DNA of 64,000 nucleotides from the NCBI RefSeq assembly GCF_012113595.1, contig NZ_CP050831.1, positions 5,084,001-5,148,000 of the forward strand, in the 5' to 3' direction. The notes under the pieces were generated by a model that saw nothing but the letters and a program-made list of their open reading frames with translations, was not told where the DNA came from and did not search any database. This DNA is from Bacteroides faecium. GTDB lineage: Bacteria > Bacteroidota > Bacteroidia > Bacteroidales > Bacteroidaceae. A program made the translations under genes and the position numbers. Below, one piece after another: positions 51,649-60,447 of the stretch (its first letter is position 1; every line of letters begins with the position of its first letter).

Positions 51649-53292
51649 ATGGAAAAGAAAACAAATGGCCCTGCCATTACCAAAAATTATGCCAGGAAAA
51701 TGGAGTCCATCAGCCCGTTCGAGCTTAAGAACAAGCTTATCGATATGGCGGATGAAAGTATTAAGAAGATAGCACACACCATGCTGAATGCCGGAAGAGG
51801 TAATCCGAACTGGATTGCCACCGAACCGCGTGAAGCATTTTTCCTGCTGGGGCAATTCGGGCTTTGCGAATGTCGCCGGGCGTTCTCACTGGAAGAAGGA
51901 ATCGCCGGTATTCCGCAAAAGGCAGGGATTGCCGTACGCTTCGAGGCTTTTCTGAAAGACAATGAAAAGGCGGCGGGTGCCGATTTGCTGAAAGAGGGAT
52001 ACAACTATATGTTGATGGAACACGCTGCCGACCCGGACACGCTGGTGCATGAGTGGGCGGAATCCGTTATCGGTGACCAATATCCCGTGCCCGACCGTAT
52101 CTTGCATTTTACAGAAATCATCGTACAGGATTATTTGGCCCAGGAAATGTGCGACCGCCGTCCGCCGAAAGGGATTTTCGACCTTTTCGCAACCGAAGGG
52201 GGAACGGCTGCCATGTGTTACCTGTTTGATTCGCTGCAAGAGAATTTCCTGCTGAACCAAGGAGATGCCATCGCCTTGATGGTTCCGGTTTTCACGCCTT
52301 ATATCGAGATTCCGCAACTGCGGCGTTACCAATTCGATGTCACTGAAATATCTGCCGACCAGATGACGGCCGACGGGTTGCATACGTGGCAATATAAGGA
52401 TGAGGATATCGACAAGCTGAAAGATACGCGAATCAAGGCACTGTTTATCACTAATCCGAGCAATCCGCCCAGTTATGCGCTCAGCGCGGAGACTACCGCC
52501 CGTATTGTCAACATCGTAAAGAGTGACAATCCGAACCTGATGATTATTACGGATGATGTGTATGGGACATTTATCCCGCACTTCCGTTCGTTGATGGCGG
52601 AATTGCCGCATAATACGCTTTGCGTTTATTCTTTCTCCAAATATTTCGGAGCTACGGGATGGAGAGACGCAGTTATTGCTCTACACGAAGACAACATCTA
52701 CGACAAAATGATTGCCCGCCTGTCGGCGGAGCAGAAAGCAATCTTGAACAAGCGCTATTCCAGTCTGAGTTTGCAACCGGAAAAGATGAAGTTTATCGAC
52801 CGCATGGTGGCTGACAGCCGGCAAATTGCACTGAATCATACCGCCGGGCTTTCGTTGCCCCAACAGATGCAGATGAGTTTATTCGCAATCTTCTCGCTGC
52901 TTGATAAGGAAGACCGATATAAAGCAAAGATGCAGGAAATTATCCATCGCCGCCTGCATGCACTATGGGATAATACCGGTTTCACACTGGTGGAAGACCC
53001 GCTGCGTGCCGGATATTATTCTGAAATAGACATGCTGGTATGGGCAAGGAAATTTTATGGAGATGACTTCGTATCCTACTTGGAAAAGACATACAATCCG
53101 TTGGATGTAGTGTTCCGCCTCGCCAATGAGACTTCACTCGTGCTATTAAACGGCGGCGGTTTCGCCGGCCCGAAATGGAGTGTCCGCGTATCGCTTGCCA
53201 ATTTGAATGAAGCCGATTATGTAAAAATCGGGCAGAGCATCAAGCGGGTGTTGGAAGAGTATGCCGAAGTGTGGAAGACATCCATATCATAA
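51649..53292 (+). CDS. aspD: Bifunctional aspartate aminotransferase/aspartate 4-decarboxylase
   Basis: The 547-residue PLP enzyme converts L-aspartate to L-alanine and CO2 and can transaminate. VYSFSKYFGATGWRD carries the Schiff-base Lys, and LFITNPSNPPSYALS and IITDDVYGTF bind the cofactor. The length (about 530-550) is the family norm and longer than simple aspartate aminotransferases. Paired with aspT it drives the aspartate-alanine decarboxylation cycle. Its transcript should end at the hairpin at 53301-53335. Confidence 0.93.
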   Translation: MEKKTNGPAITKNYARKMESISPFELKNKLIDMADESIKKIAHTMLNAGRGNPNWIATEPREAFFLLGQFGLCECRRAFSLEEGIAGIPQKAGIAVRFEAFLKDNEKAAGADLLKEGYNYMLMEHAADPDTLVHEWAESVIGDQYPVPDRILHFTEIIVQDYLAQEMCDRRPPKGIFDLFATEGGTAAMCYLFDSLQENFLLNQGDAIALMVPVFTPYIEIPQLRRYQFDVTEISADQMTADGLHTWQYKDEDIDKLKDTRIKALFITNPSNPPSYALSAETTARIVNIVKSDNPNLMIITDDVYGTFIPHFRSLMAELPHNTLCVYSFSKYFGATGWRDAVIALHEDNIYDKMIARLSAEQKAILNKRYSSLSLQPEKMKFIDRMVADSRQIALNHTAGLSLPQQMQMSLFAIFSLLDKEDRYKAKMQEIIHRRLHALWDNTGFTLVEDPLRAGYYSEIDMLVWARKFYGDDFVSYLEKTYNPLDVVFRLANETSLVLLNGGGFAGPKWSVRVSLANLNEADYVKIGQSIKRVLEEYAEVWKTSIS

Positions 53293-53294
53293 GT

Positions 53295-55403
53295 TTATTT
53301 AAAACGGGAAGTATCAATTTCTTCCCGTTTTTTTTCTTTATATCCCCCGAACTTATAATTGAAGGAGACGCCGAACGCACGGGTGGTCCGCATATAATGA
53401 TTGTTTACGTTCTGCTGACCGTAGTGGACACGTGTTGATATGGTGGAAGTATTGAATATATCATCGCATTTCAATGTCAGTTGCGCTTTTCCTTTCGCAA
53501 AGGTATAGCGGAGTGCTGCGTCCAGGTTTCCCGAACGGGGCAGGTCGAAGATACCTTGTATGGCTTTATTTTGAAAGAATCCGGTCAGGGTAAATTTCAA
53601 ATCGGGTTTGGTGGAGAGGGTAAATGTATTGTTCATTGTCAGCACAAATGTATAGAGCTTACGGTCGAAGGGAATGTCCCAGAAATCACTGTCTTTCTGG
53701 CGGTAACGGAAACCGATTGCGGTGATTCGGGAATCCAGCCATTTCTTTATTTTGAAAGGAATTACGGCTACCAGTCCCGCTTGTTCTGAAAAGTCAAAGT
53801 TGAAGCATTTGTAGATTTCCACCAGGCGTTCGGGCGACTGGTAGAGGGTCTGCATTTCTTTGTTTTTGGTGTAGCTGTAATAAGCGGAGAAGACATATTT
53901 GCCTCTTAATATATAGCTGAGGGTGGTTTCGTAGTTCGTTGCAGGTTTGAGCAAAGGATTTCCTTGGATTTCGGAGTAGGCTCCCATGTAAGAGGTGGAA
54001 TTCTGCACACTCCAGTATTCAGGATATTCTTTGTCACTGCTCAGTGATAGTTGCAAGACGTGTCCGGCAGCAGGCATATATGTAAAATTGGCTACCGGAT
54101 AAAAGCTCCATTCATTCCAAATGTTTGTGTGGTATTGCTCTGCGGCCAAAGATATATCAGCGGAAAGTTTCTCACCGAAACTTTTGCTTAATCCTGCGTA
54201 AAAATTCAATGTTTGCTCACGACGGCGGGATTTCATGTTATTGTCCGGTAAGAGGTCGTTTGTTTGAGGGTCGTAGTACATTTGATAACTATTGTCTAAG
54301 GCTGTGGTATAAGCCATACCGTAATTCAATCCCCAGTCTTTGCCTAATGTGTGCTCTTGTCCGGCGTAGAATCGCCATTGATTGATTCGTTGATTATCCC
54401 GGCTCAGGAAGTTCAGTGATTCATGTCCCAGGGTGCTGTTCAATAGTTGTTCGCCCGGAGAGCGGTAGTAAGTAAATGATGCGCCTGCCTTTAGTCCGAA
54501 AGGTGCCTGATAGTCCAGTTTTACATTATGGAGCTGGTTATCTCCGTATGAATCGGTAACAGAATTCTGTGCACCGACAACGGTGGCATAGTGTTTGGAA
54601 TCGGTAAAAGCGGTTGTATAGACCAGACTCAACAAATGGTTTTCCGCTAAGTTATAATCCATTCCAAGGCGTACCTGATGATTGTTATTACGGGAAAGCG
54701 TGACATCGTACATATCCATTTGATGCACCGAACCGTCGGCAAGCGTGTGAAGGGCTTCTTTGTCCGTCACCCGTCGGTCACGGTCGTAAGTGTAAGAGTA
54801 AAGAAGGTCAGCGGAGAATTTACGTCCGGAATAGAGAAGGCTTCCACGCTCTGCCAAAGATTCGTAGTGTGTTTGTGCATAGGCTGTATAAAGTTCTCCT
54901 TGCAGAGAAGGTTCTTTTCCTGTACCAGAAGCGAGCACCAGATTAATCATAGGGCCACGTACCTGATAGCGTGCCGGGGCGGAATACATCACTTCCGCCT
55001 TTTCAATACGGCTGACAGGGATTGATTTCAATAAGGCGGTTAATTGCTCGATGGATAAGGTGGTCACTTTCCCGTTAATGACAATAGTCACCGGCTGTCC
55101 GCCCAGCATCAGGGCATCGTTCATGTCGATGACGCCCGGAAGATTTTTGACTGCATCGTAAGCGTTGTCCACGGGCAGGTTACCTACCAGTCGCGGAACG
55201 TCATAGACTAATTTTCCCTGCTCCGCTTTCACTATCGGGCGTTCGCCGGTAATCATCACTTCGGGAAGTTCCTGATATATGCTATCTATGTAGGCTATGT
55301 TTTTCACGCTATCGGCAGGTTCTTGTACCTGTTTGTTTTCTTGTGCGGCTACGCGCATCCAGATACAGAAAAAAGAAAAGAAGAGTATGTTAATCCGTTT
55401 CAT
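53295..55403 (-). CDS. TonB-dependent-receptor-like outer-membrane protein
   Basis: The 702-residue protein has a signal peptide (ILFFSFFCIWMRVAA), a plug-type domain (about 40-150) with DAVKNLPGVIDMND and VINGKVTTL, and a long beta barrel (OMP_b-brl_3-like) to the C-terminus. It lacks the long carboxypeptidase-regulatory domain of SusC proteins and no SusD gene is adjacent, so it is not part of a glycan-uptake pair. Transport or assembly of an unknown ligand is possible. The start is set at MKRIN (55401-55403). Its last codons form the terminator hairpin of aspD. Confidence 0.83.
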   Translation of the reverse strand: MKRINILFFSFFCIWMRVAAQENKQVQEPADSVKNIAYIDSIYQELPEVMITGERPIVKAEQGKLVYDVPRLVGNLPVDNAYDAVKNLPGVIDMNDALMLGGQPVTIVINGKVTTLSIEQLTALLKSIPVSRIEKAEVMYSAPARYQVRGPMINLVLASGTGKEPSLQGELYTAYAQTHYESLAERGSLLYSGRKFSADLLYSYTYDRDRRVTDKEALHTLADGSVHQMDMYDVTLSRNNNHQVRLGMDYNLAENHLLSLVYTTAFTDSKHYATVVGAQNSVTDSYGDNQLHNVKLDYQAPFGLKAGASFTYYRSPGEQLLNSTLGHESLNFLSRDNQRINQWRFYAGQEHTLGKDWGLNYGMAYTTALDNSYQMYYDPQTNDLLPDNNMKSRRREQTLNFYAGLSKSFGEKLSADISLAAEQYHTNIWNEWSFYPVANFTYMPAAGHVLQLSLSSDKEYPEYWSVQNSTSYMGAYSEIQGNPLLKPATNYETTLSYILRGKYVFSAYYSYTKNKEMQTLYQSPERLVEIYKCFNFDFSEQAGLVAVIPFKIKKWLDSRITAIGFRYRQKDSDFWDIPFDRKLYTFVLTMNNTFTLSTKPDLKFTLTGFFQNKAIQGIFDLPRSGNLDAALRYTFAKGKAQLTLKCDDIFNTSTISTRVHYGQQNVNNHYMRTTRAFGVSFNYKFGGYKEKKREEIDTSRFK
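53301..53335 (+). terminator. Terminator of aspD, inside the end of the OMP gene
   Basis: AAAACGGGAAG (53301-53311) and CTTCCCGTTTT (53321-53331) form an 11-bp stem with a 9-base loop and a T-run. It lies 9 bases after the aspD stop and within the last 14 codons of the convergent gene. Confidence 0.88.
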
Positions 55404-55620
55404 ATCGCATTTATTTTGGTACACTGCAAAATACGGCAGAAAAAACGGAAGTTTACGTTATCGTTGGGTTATCTAGTGTTATTTAGTCTTATCGCTCACT
55501 ATCCAAACAAAGAAGAATTAGATAATAACACTTATAACAGACTGAATAATAATGAATCTATAAATACTGTTTTTTTTAAAAGAAGGCTATTTATGGTAAC
55601 CTTTAGCGCAATCTATTGAT

Positions 55621-55628
55621 TAACTTTG
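55621..55628 (+). promoter_or_regulatory. -7 element of the AraC/iron-sulfur operon
   Basis: TAACTTTG matches the consensus and ends 21 bases before the ATG at 55650. It also rules out a TTG start at 55626, which would lie inside it. Confidence 0.6.
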
Positions 55629-55649
55629 CATCCAAATAACAGGATATTT

Positions 55650-56777
55650 ATGAAAATCAATGATGAAACAAAATACTGCCAGACGTGTGGAATACCTTTA
55701 GATATAGATTATACAAATCTAGAGGCAAACAAAAATGTGGAATATTGCGACTATTGTCTGCACAATGGAGTTAAACTCTATGATTTTTCAATGGATTATC
55801 TCATTTATCTTTGGGGACTTTTCCCCGAAGAATATTATAAAGAGACAGGAGTTAATCTCACTTCGGAAGAGTTGAGAACGGAAATGTCCAACCGACTTCC
55901 GAATATCAAGAGGTGGAAACAAAAAATCAATACGGCTCATGTGCAATATGATTTGATTATAAGAGTTCAGGAATATATTAACCGCCATTTGTTTGACGAC
56001 CTTAATTCAGACAAGCTATCCCATGTTGCAGGTATTTCCAAATATTATTTCCACAAGCTATTCAAAGCTGTTTGTGGCGAAAATATTGGAACTTACATTC
56101 AACGACTGAGATTAGAGTACATTGCATTTAAGTTAATAACGACTGATATAAGTGTCCCGAAACTTCTCGGTCAAATCAATTATCAAAACAAGCATACACT
56201 TTCGAGGGCATTCAAAAATTATTTTAATTGTTCCATTCCGGAATTTCGTAAAAGACATTCAAACGTCAATCTCGAGAGGAAGAATCCGATACGAATTGAA
56301 CCAAGCATTAAAAAAGTACCAGATATCCGAATCGCATACTTGAAGTTGGAAAGAACAAATAATGTCATCCATAGCTTCTCTGTTTTGTGGAAGCAGTTGC
56401 TACAATTCTCCGAAAAATATGAATTGTCTTCAAAAGGATGTAAATACGTGAGTTTGGCTCTCGATTATCCATATATCACGCATGAAGAACAAAGTCGTTT
56501 TATGATTGGGGTAACATTGCCGCAATCATTTGAAACGCCGAAAGGCTTTGGCGTTTATGAAATTCATGCGGGAGAATATGCAATCTTTCGTTTCAAAGGG
56601 TTTTATCATGAATTGAATAAGGTGTACCGCCATATTTACCTTGACTGGTTGCCAACAAGCGATTATACACTACGGGAGCAGTTCACCTTTGAAACTTACA
56701 TCAACACTCCCGAAAAAACTCCGACTTCGGAGCTTATAACAGATATTTATATTCCCATTGCAAAAAAAGAAATATGA
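55650..56777 (+). CDS. AraC family regulator with N-terminal zinc ribbon and GyrI-like domain
   Basis: The 375-residue protein combines three parts. A zinc-ribbon-like N-terminus has CQTCG and CDYCLHNG (about 9-40). A two-helix AraC/XylS DNA-binding domain (about 105-205) includes LSHVAGISKYYFHKLFK and LGQINYQNKHTLSRAFK. A C-terminal GyrI-like effector domain (about 215-375) has the ADIHAGEYAIFRF-type strand (EIHAGEYAIFRFKG). Such proteins sense small molecules. Its stop overlaps the start of the QueG-like gene by 4 bases (ATGA), so the pair is coupled; it likely regulates its own operon. Confidence 0.82.
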   Translation: MKINDETKYCQTCGIPLDIDYTNLEANKNVEYCDYCLHNGVKLYDFSMDYLIYLWGLFPEEYYKETGVNLTSEELRTEMSNRLPNIKRWKQKINTAHVQYDLIIRVQEYINRHLFDDLNSDKLSHVAGISKYYFHKLFKAVCGENIGTYIQRLRLEYIAFKLITTDISVPKLLGQINYQNKHTLSRAFKNYFNCSIPEFRKRHSNVNLERKNPIRIEPSIKKVPDIRIAYLKLERTNNVIHSFSVLWKQLLQFSEKYELSSKGCKYVSLALDYPYITHEEQSRFMIGVTLPQSFETPKGFGVYEIHAGEYAIFRFKGFYHELNKVYRHIYLDWLPTSDYTLREQFTFETYINTPEKTPTSELITDIYIPIAKKEI

Positions 56778-57475
56778 AATACTTAAATCAAGAAATAGAA
56801 AACGAATTAAAAAATCAAGGAGCAGAACTGATTCGCTTTGTCGGCATATCGCATTTGGACGAAAAGCAAAACAGACAACTCCCGAACGCCATTGTTTTTG
56901 CACTTCCGCTAACTGCAGAATATGTTAAAACGGTATTTAATATTCCCGACTATGTACAAGCACGGATAGCGGATAATTACAATTTCGACGATGATGAATA
57001 TTCGCTAACCGAACATAAGGCGGGAGAAATAGCAGACGAACTGGCCAAGCTCATTATCGGGAAGGGCTATAAAGCCGTTTCGCAATCCGATACGGCTTTA
57101 TTGACCGATGGCGTATTCGATTATGAAACAAAAGAATCAGTATTACCCCATAAAACCGTTGCACTACTTGGCGGATTAGGGTGGATTGGGAAAAACAACC
57201 TGTTAATTACCCCTGAATATGGAGCAGCACAATGTCTCGGTACGGTTTTGACTAATGCTCCACTGGAAACGGTATTGCATGAACCTCTATCTCCAAAATG
57301 TGGAAATTGCATTACTTGCGTCAATATCTGCGAAAGAAAAGTCCTTAAAGGTAAGATTTGGAGTAGAGCTGTTTCAAGAGATGAAATCGTTAACATACAC
57401 GGATGTAGTACCTGTTTGAAATGCCTTGTGCATTGTCCCAGAACACAAACATATATGAAGAGGAATATTGTCTGA
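56774..57475 (+). CDS. QueG-like double 4Fe-4S cluster protein
   Basis: The 233-residue protein carries GGLGWIGKNNLLITPEYG, as in epoxyqueuosine reductase, and a C-terminal ferredoxin-like region with CGNCITCVNIC and CSTCLKCLVHCP for two iron-sulfur clusters. It is much shorter than true QueG (about 310-380 residues), lacking most of the cobalamin-binding part. It is therefore probably an electron-transfer or reductase relative rather than the tRNA enzyme. It is co-translated with the AraC-type regulator. Confidence 0.72.
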   Translation: MKYLNQEIENELKNQGAELIRFVGISHLDEKQNRQLPNAIVFALPLTAEYVKTVFNIPDYVQARIADNYNFDDDEYSLTEHKAGEIADELAKLIIGKGYKAVSQSDTALLTDGVFDYETKESVLPHKTVALLGGLGWIGKNNLLITPEYGAAQCLGTVLTNAPLETVLHEPLSPKCGNCITCVNICERKVLKGKIWSRAVSRDEIVNIHGCSTCLKCLVHCPRTQTYMKRNIV

Positions 57476-57530
57476 GTATCCACATTGTTATTTAGTCTTA
57501 TCAAAGAGAAGAAAAATTAGAGTTTACCAT

Positions 57531-57538
57531 TATCTTTG
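57531..57538 (+). promoter_or_regulatory. -7 element directly before the histidine kinase gene
   Basis: TATCTTTG matches the consensus and ends only 5 bases before the ATG at 57544, so the transcript may have almost no leader. No -33 TTTG is seen at the usual spacing. Confidence 0.5.
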
Positions 57539-57543
57539 TGCAT

Positions 57544-59061
57544 ATGAAACTGCCGTTGAAACATATTGTCATACTGGTTATCTGCTCGCTAACCGGAATC
57601 TTCGTTTACCAGGCTTATTGGTTGACAGGGCTTTATCGTACGATGAAACAGGAAATGGAAAGCAATATTAGGGATGCCATGCGTACGAGTGATTTCAATG
57701 AGATAGTGCTTCGGGTGAATGAATTGCAGAAAGATAATGTGGAACATGGTTCGGTGACTGTTTCCGCAGGATATGGGGCGGATGGTAACTCATTGGTGAC
57801 AAGCCAGACTATTTCTTATACGGACAGTACTTATCAAGATACGCTACATTCGCGCACGGAAACAATGGTGGATACGCTAAAGACCGCCACCGGTGATGGC
57901 GCGATAGCAGAAGCCGTCGCGTCCAGTGAGAGCGGGCTCGATGTGTTATTGAAGAAACAGGATTCTTTGAAGGATTTGCTGGTCAGCATCCAGCAGGGGA
58001 TTCATTCGGGAGTAGACACTTATATAGATGTCAATCTGCAACGATATGACAGTCTGCTTATGGTGGTATTAGAGGAACATAATCTTTCCGTTCCTCATCG
58101 TACCTTATTGATTTATACCGGAAGCGATGCAGATTCTACCGTAACATTCACAGATACATTAGGCATAGCGGGAGATAGTAGTTATATCCCCAGTCCAAAA
58201 GCAATCCGTTACGATTATGAGTTCAACAGACATCGAAGCCAACGCTATCAACTGATTATCGAACCGGTTGGCGCAATAATATGGAAACAAATGACGGGGA
58301 TTCTGGTTACTTCATTTATTATCCTGCTTATCCTCGGATTTTCATTTTGGTTTCTTATTCGTACGCTCTTAAAACAGAAGACGCTGGATGAAATGAAAAG
58401 TGATTTTACCAATAATATCACGCACGAGTTAAAGACGCCGATTGCCGTGGCTTACGCTGCTAACGATGCTTTGCTCAACTTCAACCAGGCGGATGAGAAA
58501 AGCAAGCGTGAGCAATATCTCCGCATCAGCCAGGAACAACTGCAAAGATTAAGCGGACTGGTCGAACAGATTTTATCCATGAGCATGGAACGCCGTAAGA
58601 CTTTCCGACTACATCCTGAAGAAATTGAATTGAAGGGGGTGATAACTCCGCTGATGGAACAGCATCAGTTAAAAGCGGACAAGCCCGTGAATATACAACT
58701 GGAGATTGAACCGGAAACGCTAACCATCGTTGCCGACCGTACGCATTTCGGTAATATCATCAGCAACTTGATAGACAATGCCGTGAATTATTCGAAGGAG
58801 CAGGCGGAGCTTACCATTTCCTGCCGACAGACAGGAAAAACGGTTATTATCAGCGTTGCCGACCGGGGAATTGGTATTCCTTTTGAGAAGCAAAAACATA
58901 TATTCGATAAATTCTATCGGGTTCCGACCGGGAATCTTCACAACGTAAAAGGGTATGGATTGGGACTTTTTTATGTGAAGAGCATGGTTGAGAAGCACGG
59001 GGGGACTATCACAGTGAAGAGTGAGCCGGGCAAAGGAAGTACATTCACGATTACTTTATAA
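57544..59061 (+). CDS. Sensor histidine kinase
   Basis: The 505-residue protein has a first membrane helix (about 7-27), a periplasmic sensor region of some 220 residues with no recognised domain, and a second helix (about 255-277). The kinase core has HisKA with the phosphorylated His in NNITHELKTPIAV and an ATPase domain with NLIDNAVNYS (N box), DRGIGIP (G1) and GYGLGLFYVKSM (G2). The start ATG is 57544. It is followed after 12 bases by its response regulator. The signal is unknown. Confidence 0.93.
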   Translation: MKLPLKHIVILVICSLTGIFVYQAYWLTGLYRTMKQEMESNIRDAMRTSDFNEIVLRVNELQKDNVEHGSVTVSAGYGADGNSLVTSQTISYTDSTYQDTLHSRTETMVDTLKTATGDGAIAEAVASSESGLDVLLKKQDSLKDLLVSIQQGIHSGVDTYIDVNLQRYDSLLMVVLEEHNLSVPHRTLLIYTGSDADSTVTFTDTLGIAGDSSYIPSPKAIRYDYEFNRHRSQRYQLIIEPVGAIIWKQMTGILVTSFIILLILGFSFWFLIRTLLKQKTLDEMKSDFTNNITHELKTPIAVAYAANDALLNFNQADEKSKREQYLRISQEQLQRLSGLVEQILSMSMERRKTFRLHPEEIELKGVITPLMEQHQLKADKPVNIQLEIEPETLTIVADRTHFGNIISNLIDNAVNYSKEQAELTISCRQTGKTVIISVADRGIGIPFEKQKHIFDKFYRVPTGNLHNVKGYGLGLFYVKSMVEKHGGTITVKSEPGKGSTFTITL

Positions 59062-59073
59062 ACTTGCAAAATC

Positions 59074-59769
59074 ATGAGCAAAAATGATATCACAGTATTA
59101 TTGGTAGAGGATGAACTGACGCTCGCCATGATTATCAAAGATACACTCGAAGAAAGTGGTTTTATCATCTATACGGCTGGTGACGGTGAAGAGGGATTAC
59201 GTCTTTTCTTTGAACTGCGTCCGGACGTGCTCGTTGCCGACGTGATGATGCCGAAAATGGACGGGTTCGAAATGGTTCGCCGTATCCGTCAGACGGACAA
59301 ACAAACCCCTGTCCTGTTTCTGACGGCGCGTTCGGGCATCAATGATGTGGTGGAAGGATTCGAACTCGGTGCGAATGATTATCTGAAAAAGCCTTTCGGC
59401 ATGCAGGAGTTGATTATCCGCATCAAAGCATTGCTGGGAAAGGCGTTCTTATTCACGGAAAACAAGACTTCCAACCGCTTTGAAATAGGAAGTTATCTGT
59501 TCGATCCTATTACTCAGACTTTGATGCATGCCGGGATGAAGCAGGAACTCTCGCATCGTGAATCGGAAATTCTGAAACGGCTTTGCGAGAATAAAAACCA
59601 AGTGGTCAATACACAAGATGTACTGCTCGAACTTTGGGGAGACGACAGTTTTTTCAATTCACGGAGCCTGCATGTGTTTATCACCAAATTGCGGCATAAA
59701 TTATCACAGGACGAGCAAATCCGTATCATCAATGTGCGGGGAATCGGTTATAAGTTAATTGCTACTTAA
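59074..59769 (+). CDS. OmpR/PhoB family response regulator
   Basis: The 231-residue protein has a receiver domain (about 5-120) with LLVEDE, the phosphorylated Asp in LVADVMMPKMDG and Lys in YLKKPFGM. A winged-helix output domain (about 135-230) includes VLLELWGDDSFFNSRSLHVF. It is the partner of the kinase encoded 12 bases upstream. The target genes are not evident, though the secreted protein gene at 59886 is next and has a separate promoter. Confidence 0.95.
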   Translation: MSKNDITVLLVEDELTLAMIIKDTLEESGFIIYTAGDGEEGLRLFFELRPDVLVADVMMPKMDGFEMVRRIRQTDKQTPVLFLTARSGINDVVEGFELGANDYLKKPFGMQELIIRIKALLGKAFLFTENKTSNRFEIGSYLFDPITQTLMHAGMKQELSHRESEILKRLCENKNQVVNTQDVLLELWGDDSFFNSRSLHVFITKLRHKLSQDEQIRIINVRGIGYKLIAT

Positions 59770-59855
59770 ATCTGCATATGGATGATGCCGACTTGTCTTA
59801 ATAAGTTTTTCTCTAAGAAAATATAACGAAAGCGGATAGTCAGGCTGAAATATTC

Positions 59856-59863
59856 TATCTTTG
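59856..59863 (+). promoter_or_regulatory. -7 element of the secreted protein gene
   Basis: TATCTTTG matches the consensus 22 bases before the ATG at 59886. No clear -33 element. Confidence 0.55.
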
Positions 59864-59885
59864 TCGTAAATCAACCTTTACGAAG

Positions 59886-60419
59886 ATGAAAAAACTGATT
59901 CTATTTCTTTCGTTGATATTGTCGGTCGGTTTTGCATCCGCACAGTCGGAAATTCCTTCTGATAGTATCCGTCGTGCTCCTTCGGCTAATATCAAGGAAT
60001 TTGGCGGCTTTTTGCTGGATATGGGATTAATGAATGTCACTGCTCCGCAACTGCCTAAGTTTGATTTGAGCATGCCGGATATGAGCAAAGATTACAACCA
60101 GATATTCCGTTTGAATACGGACGCCACCTACTCACAAGGATTTACGGATGCATTTTCTTCCTCTTATTTCTCCGGTTTCGGATACGGTTGGGGGCTGTCG
60201 TCTTCTCCGCAGTTCATGCAGATGGGGTCTTTCAAGTTGAAAAACGGAATGAGAATTAATACATATGGAGATTATGATAAAGACGGCTGGAGAGTGCCTA
60301 ACCGGAGCGCTATGCCTTGGGAAAAGAATAATTTCCGGGGAGCATTCGAGCTCAAATCCGCTAATGGCAATTTCGGGATACGGATTGAAGTGCAGCAGGG
60401 GCGCAATGTCCCCTACTAA
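59886..60419 (+). CDS. Secreted hypothetical protein
   Basis: The 177-residue protein begins with a clear signal peptide (KKLILFLSLILSVGFASA) and then has a Ser/Pro-rich linker. A region with repeated Gly and aromatic residues (SSYFSGFGYGWGLSS) is followed by NTYGDYDKDGWRVPNR. No domain was recognised. It could be a small periplasmic or outer-membrane protein. It lies downstream of the two-component system and may be part of its regulon. Confidence 0.6.
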   Translation: MKKLILFLSLILSVGFASAQSEIPSDSIRRAPSANIKEFGGFLLDMGLMNVTAPQLPKFDLSMPDMSKDYNQIFRLNTDATYSQGFTDAFSSSYFSGFGYGWGLSSSPQFMQMGSFKLKNGMRINTYGDYDKDGWRVPNRSAMPWEKNNFRGAFELKSANGNFGIRIEVQQGRNVPY

Positions 60420-60447
60420 TCTGCTGCTGATAAATTCTATGCTGAAA

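Noticed and set aside
53295..55403. SusC of a polysaccharide utilisation locus
   Set aside because: No SusD partner gene and the protein is shorter, lacking the usual N-terminal extension domain.
55626..55649. TTG start for the AraC/GyrI-like gene
   Set aside because: It lies in the TAACTTTG promoter element; the ATG at 55650 fits better.
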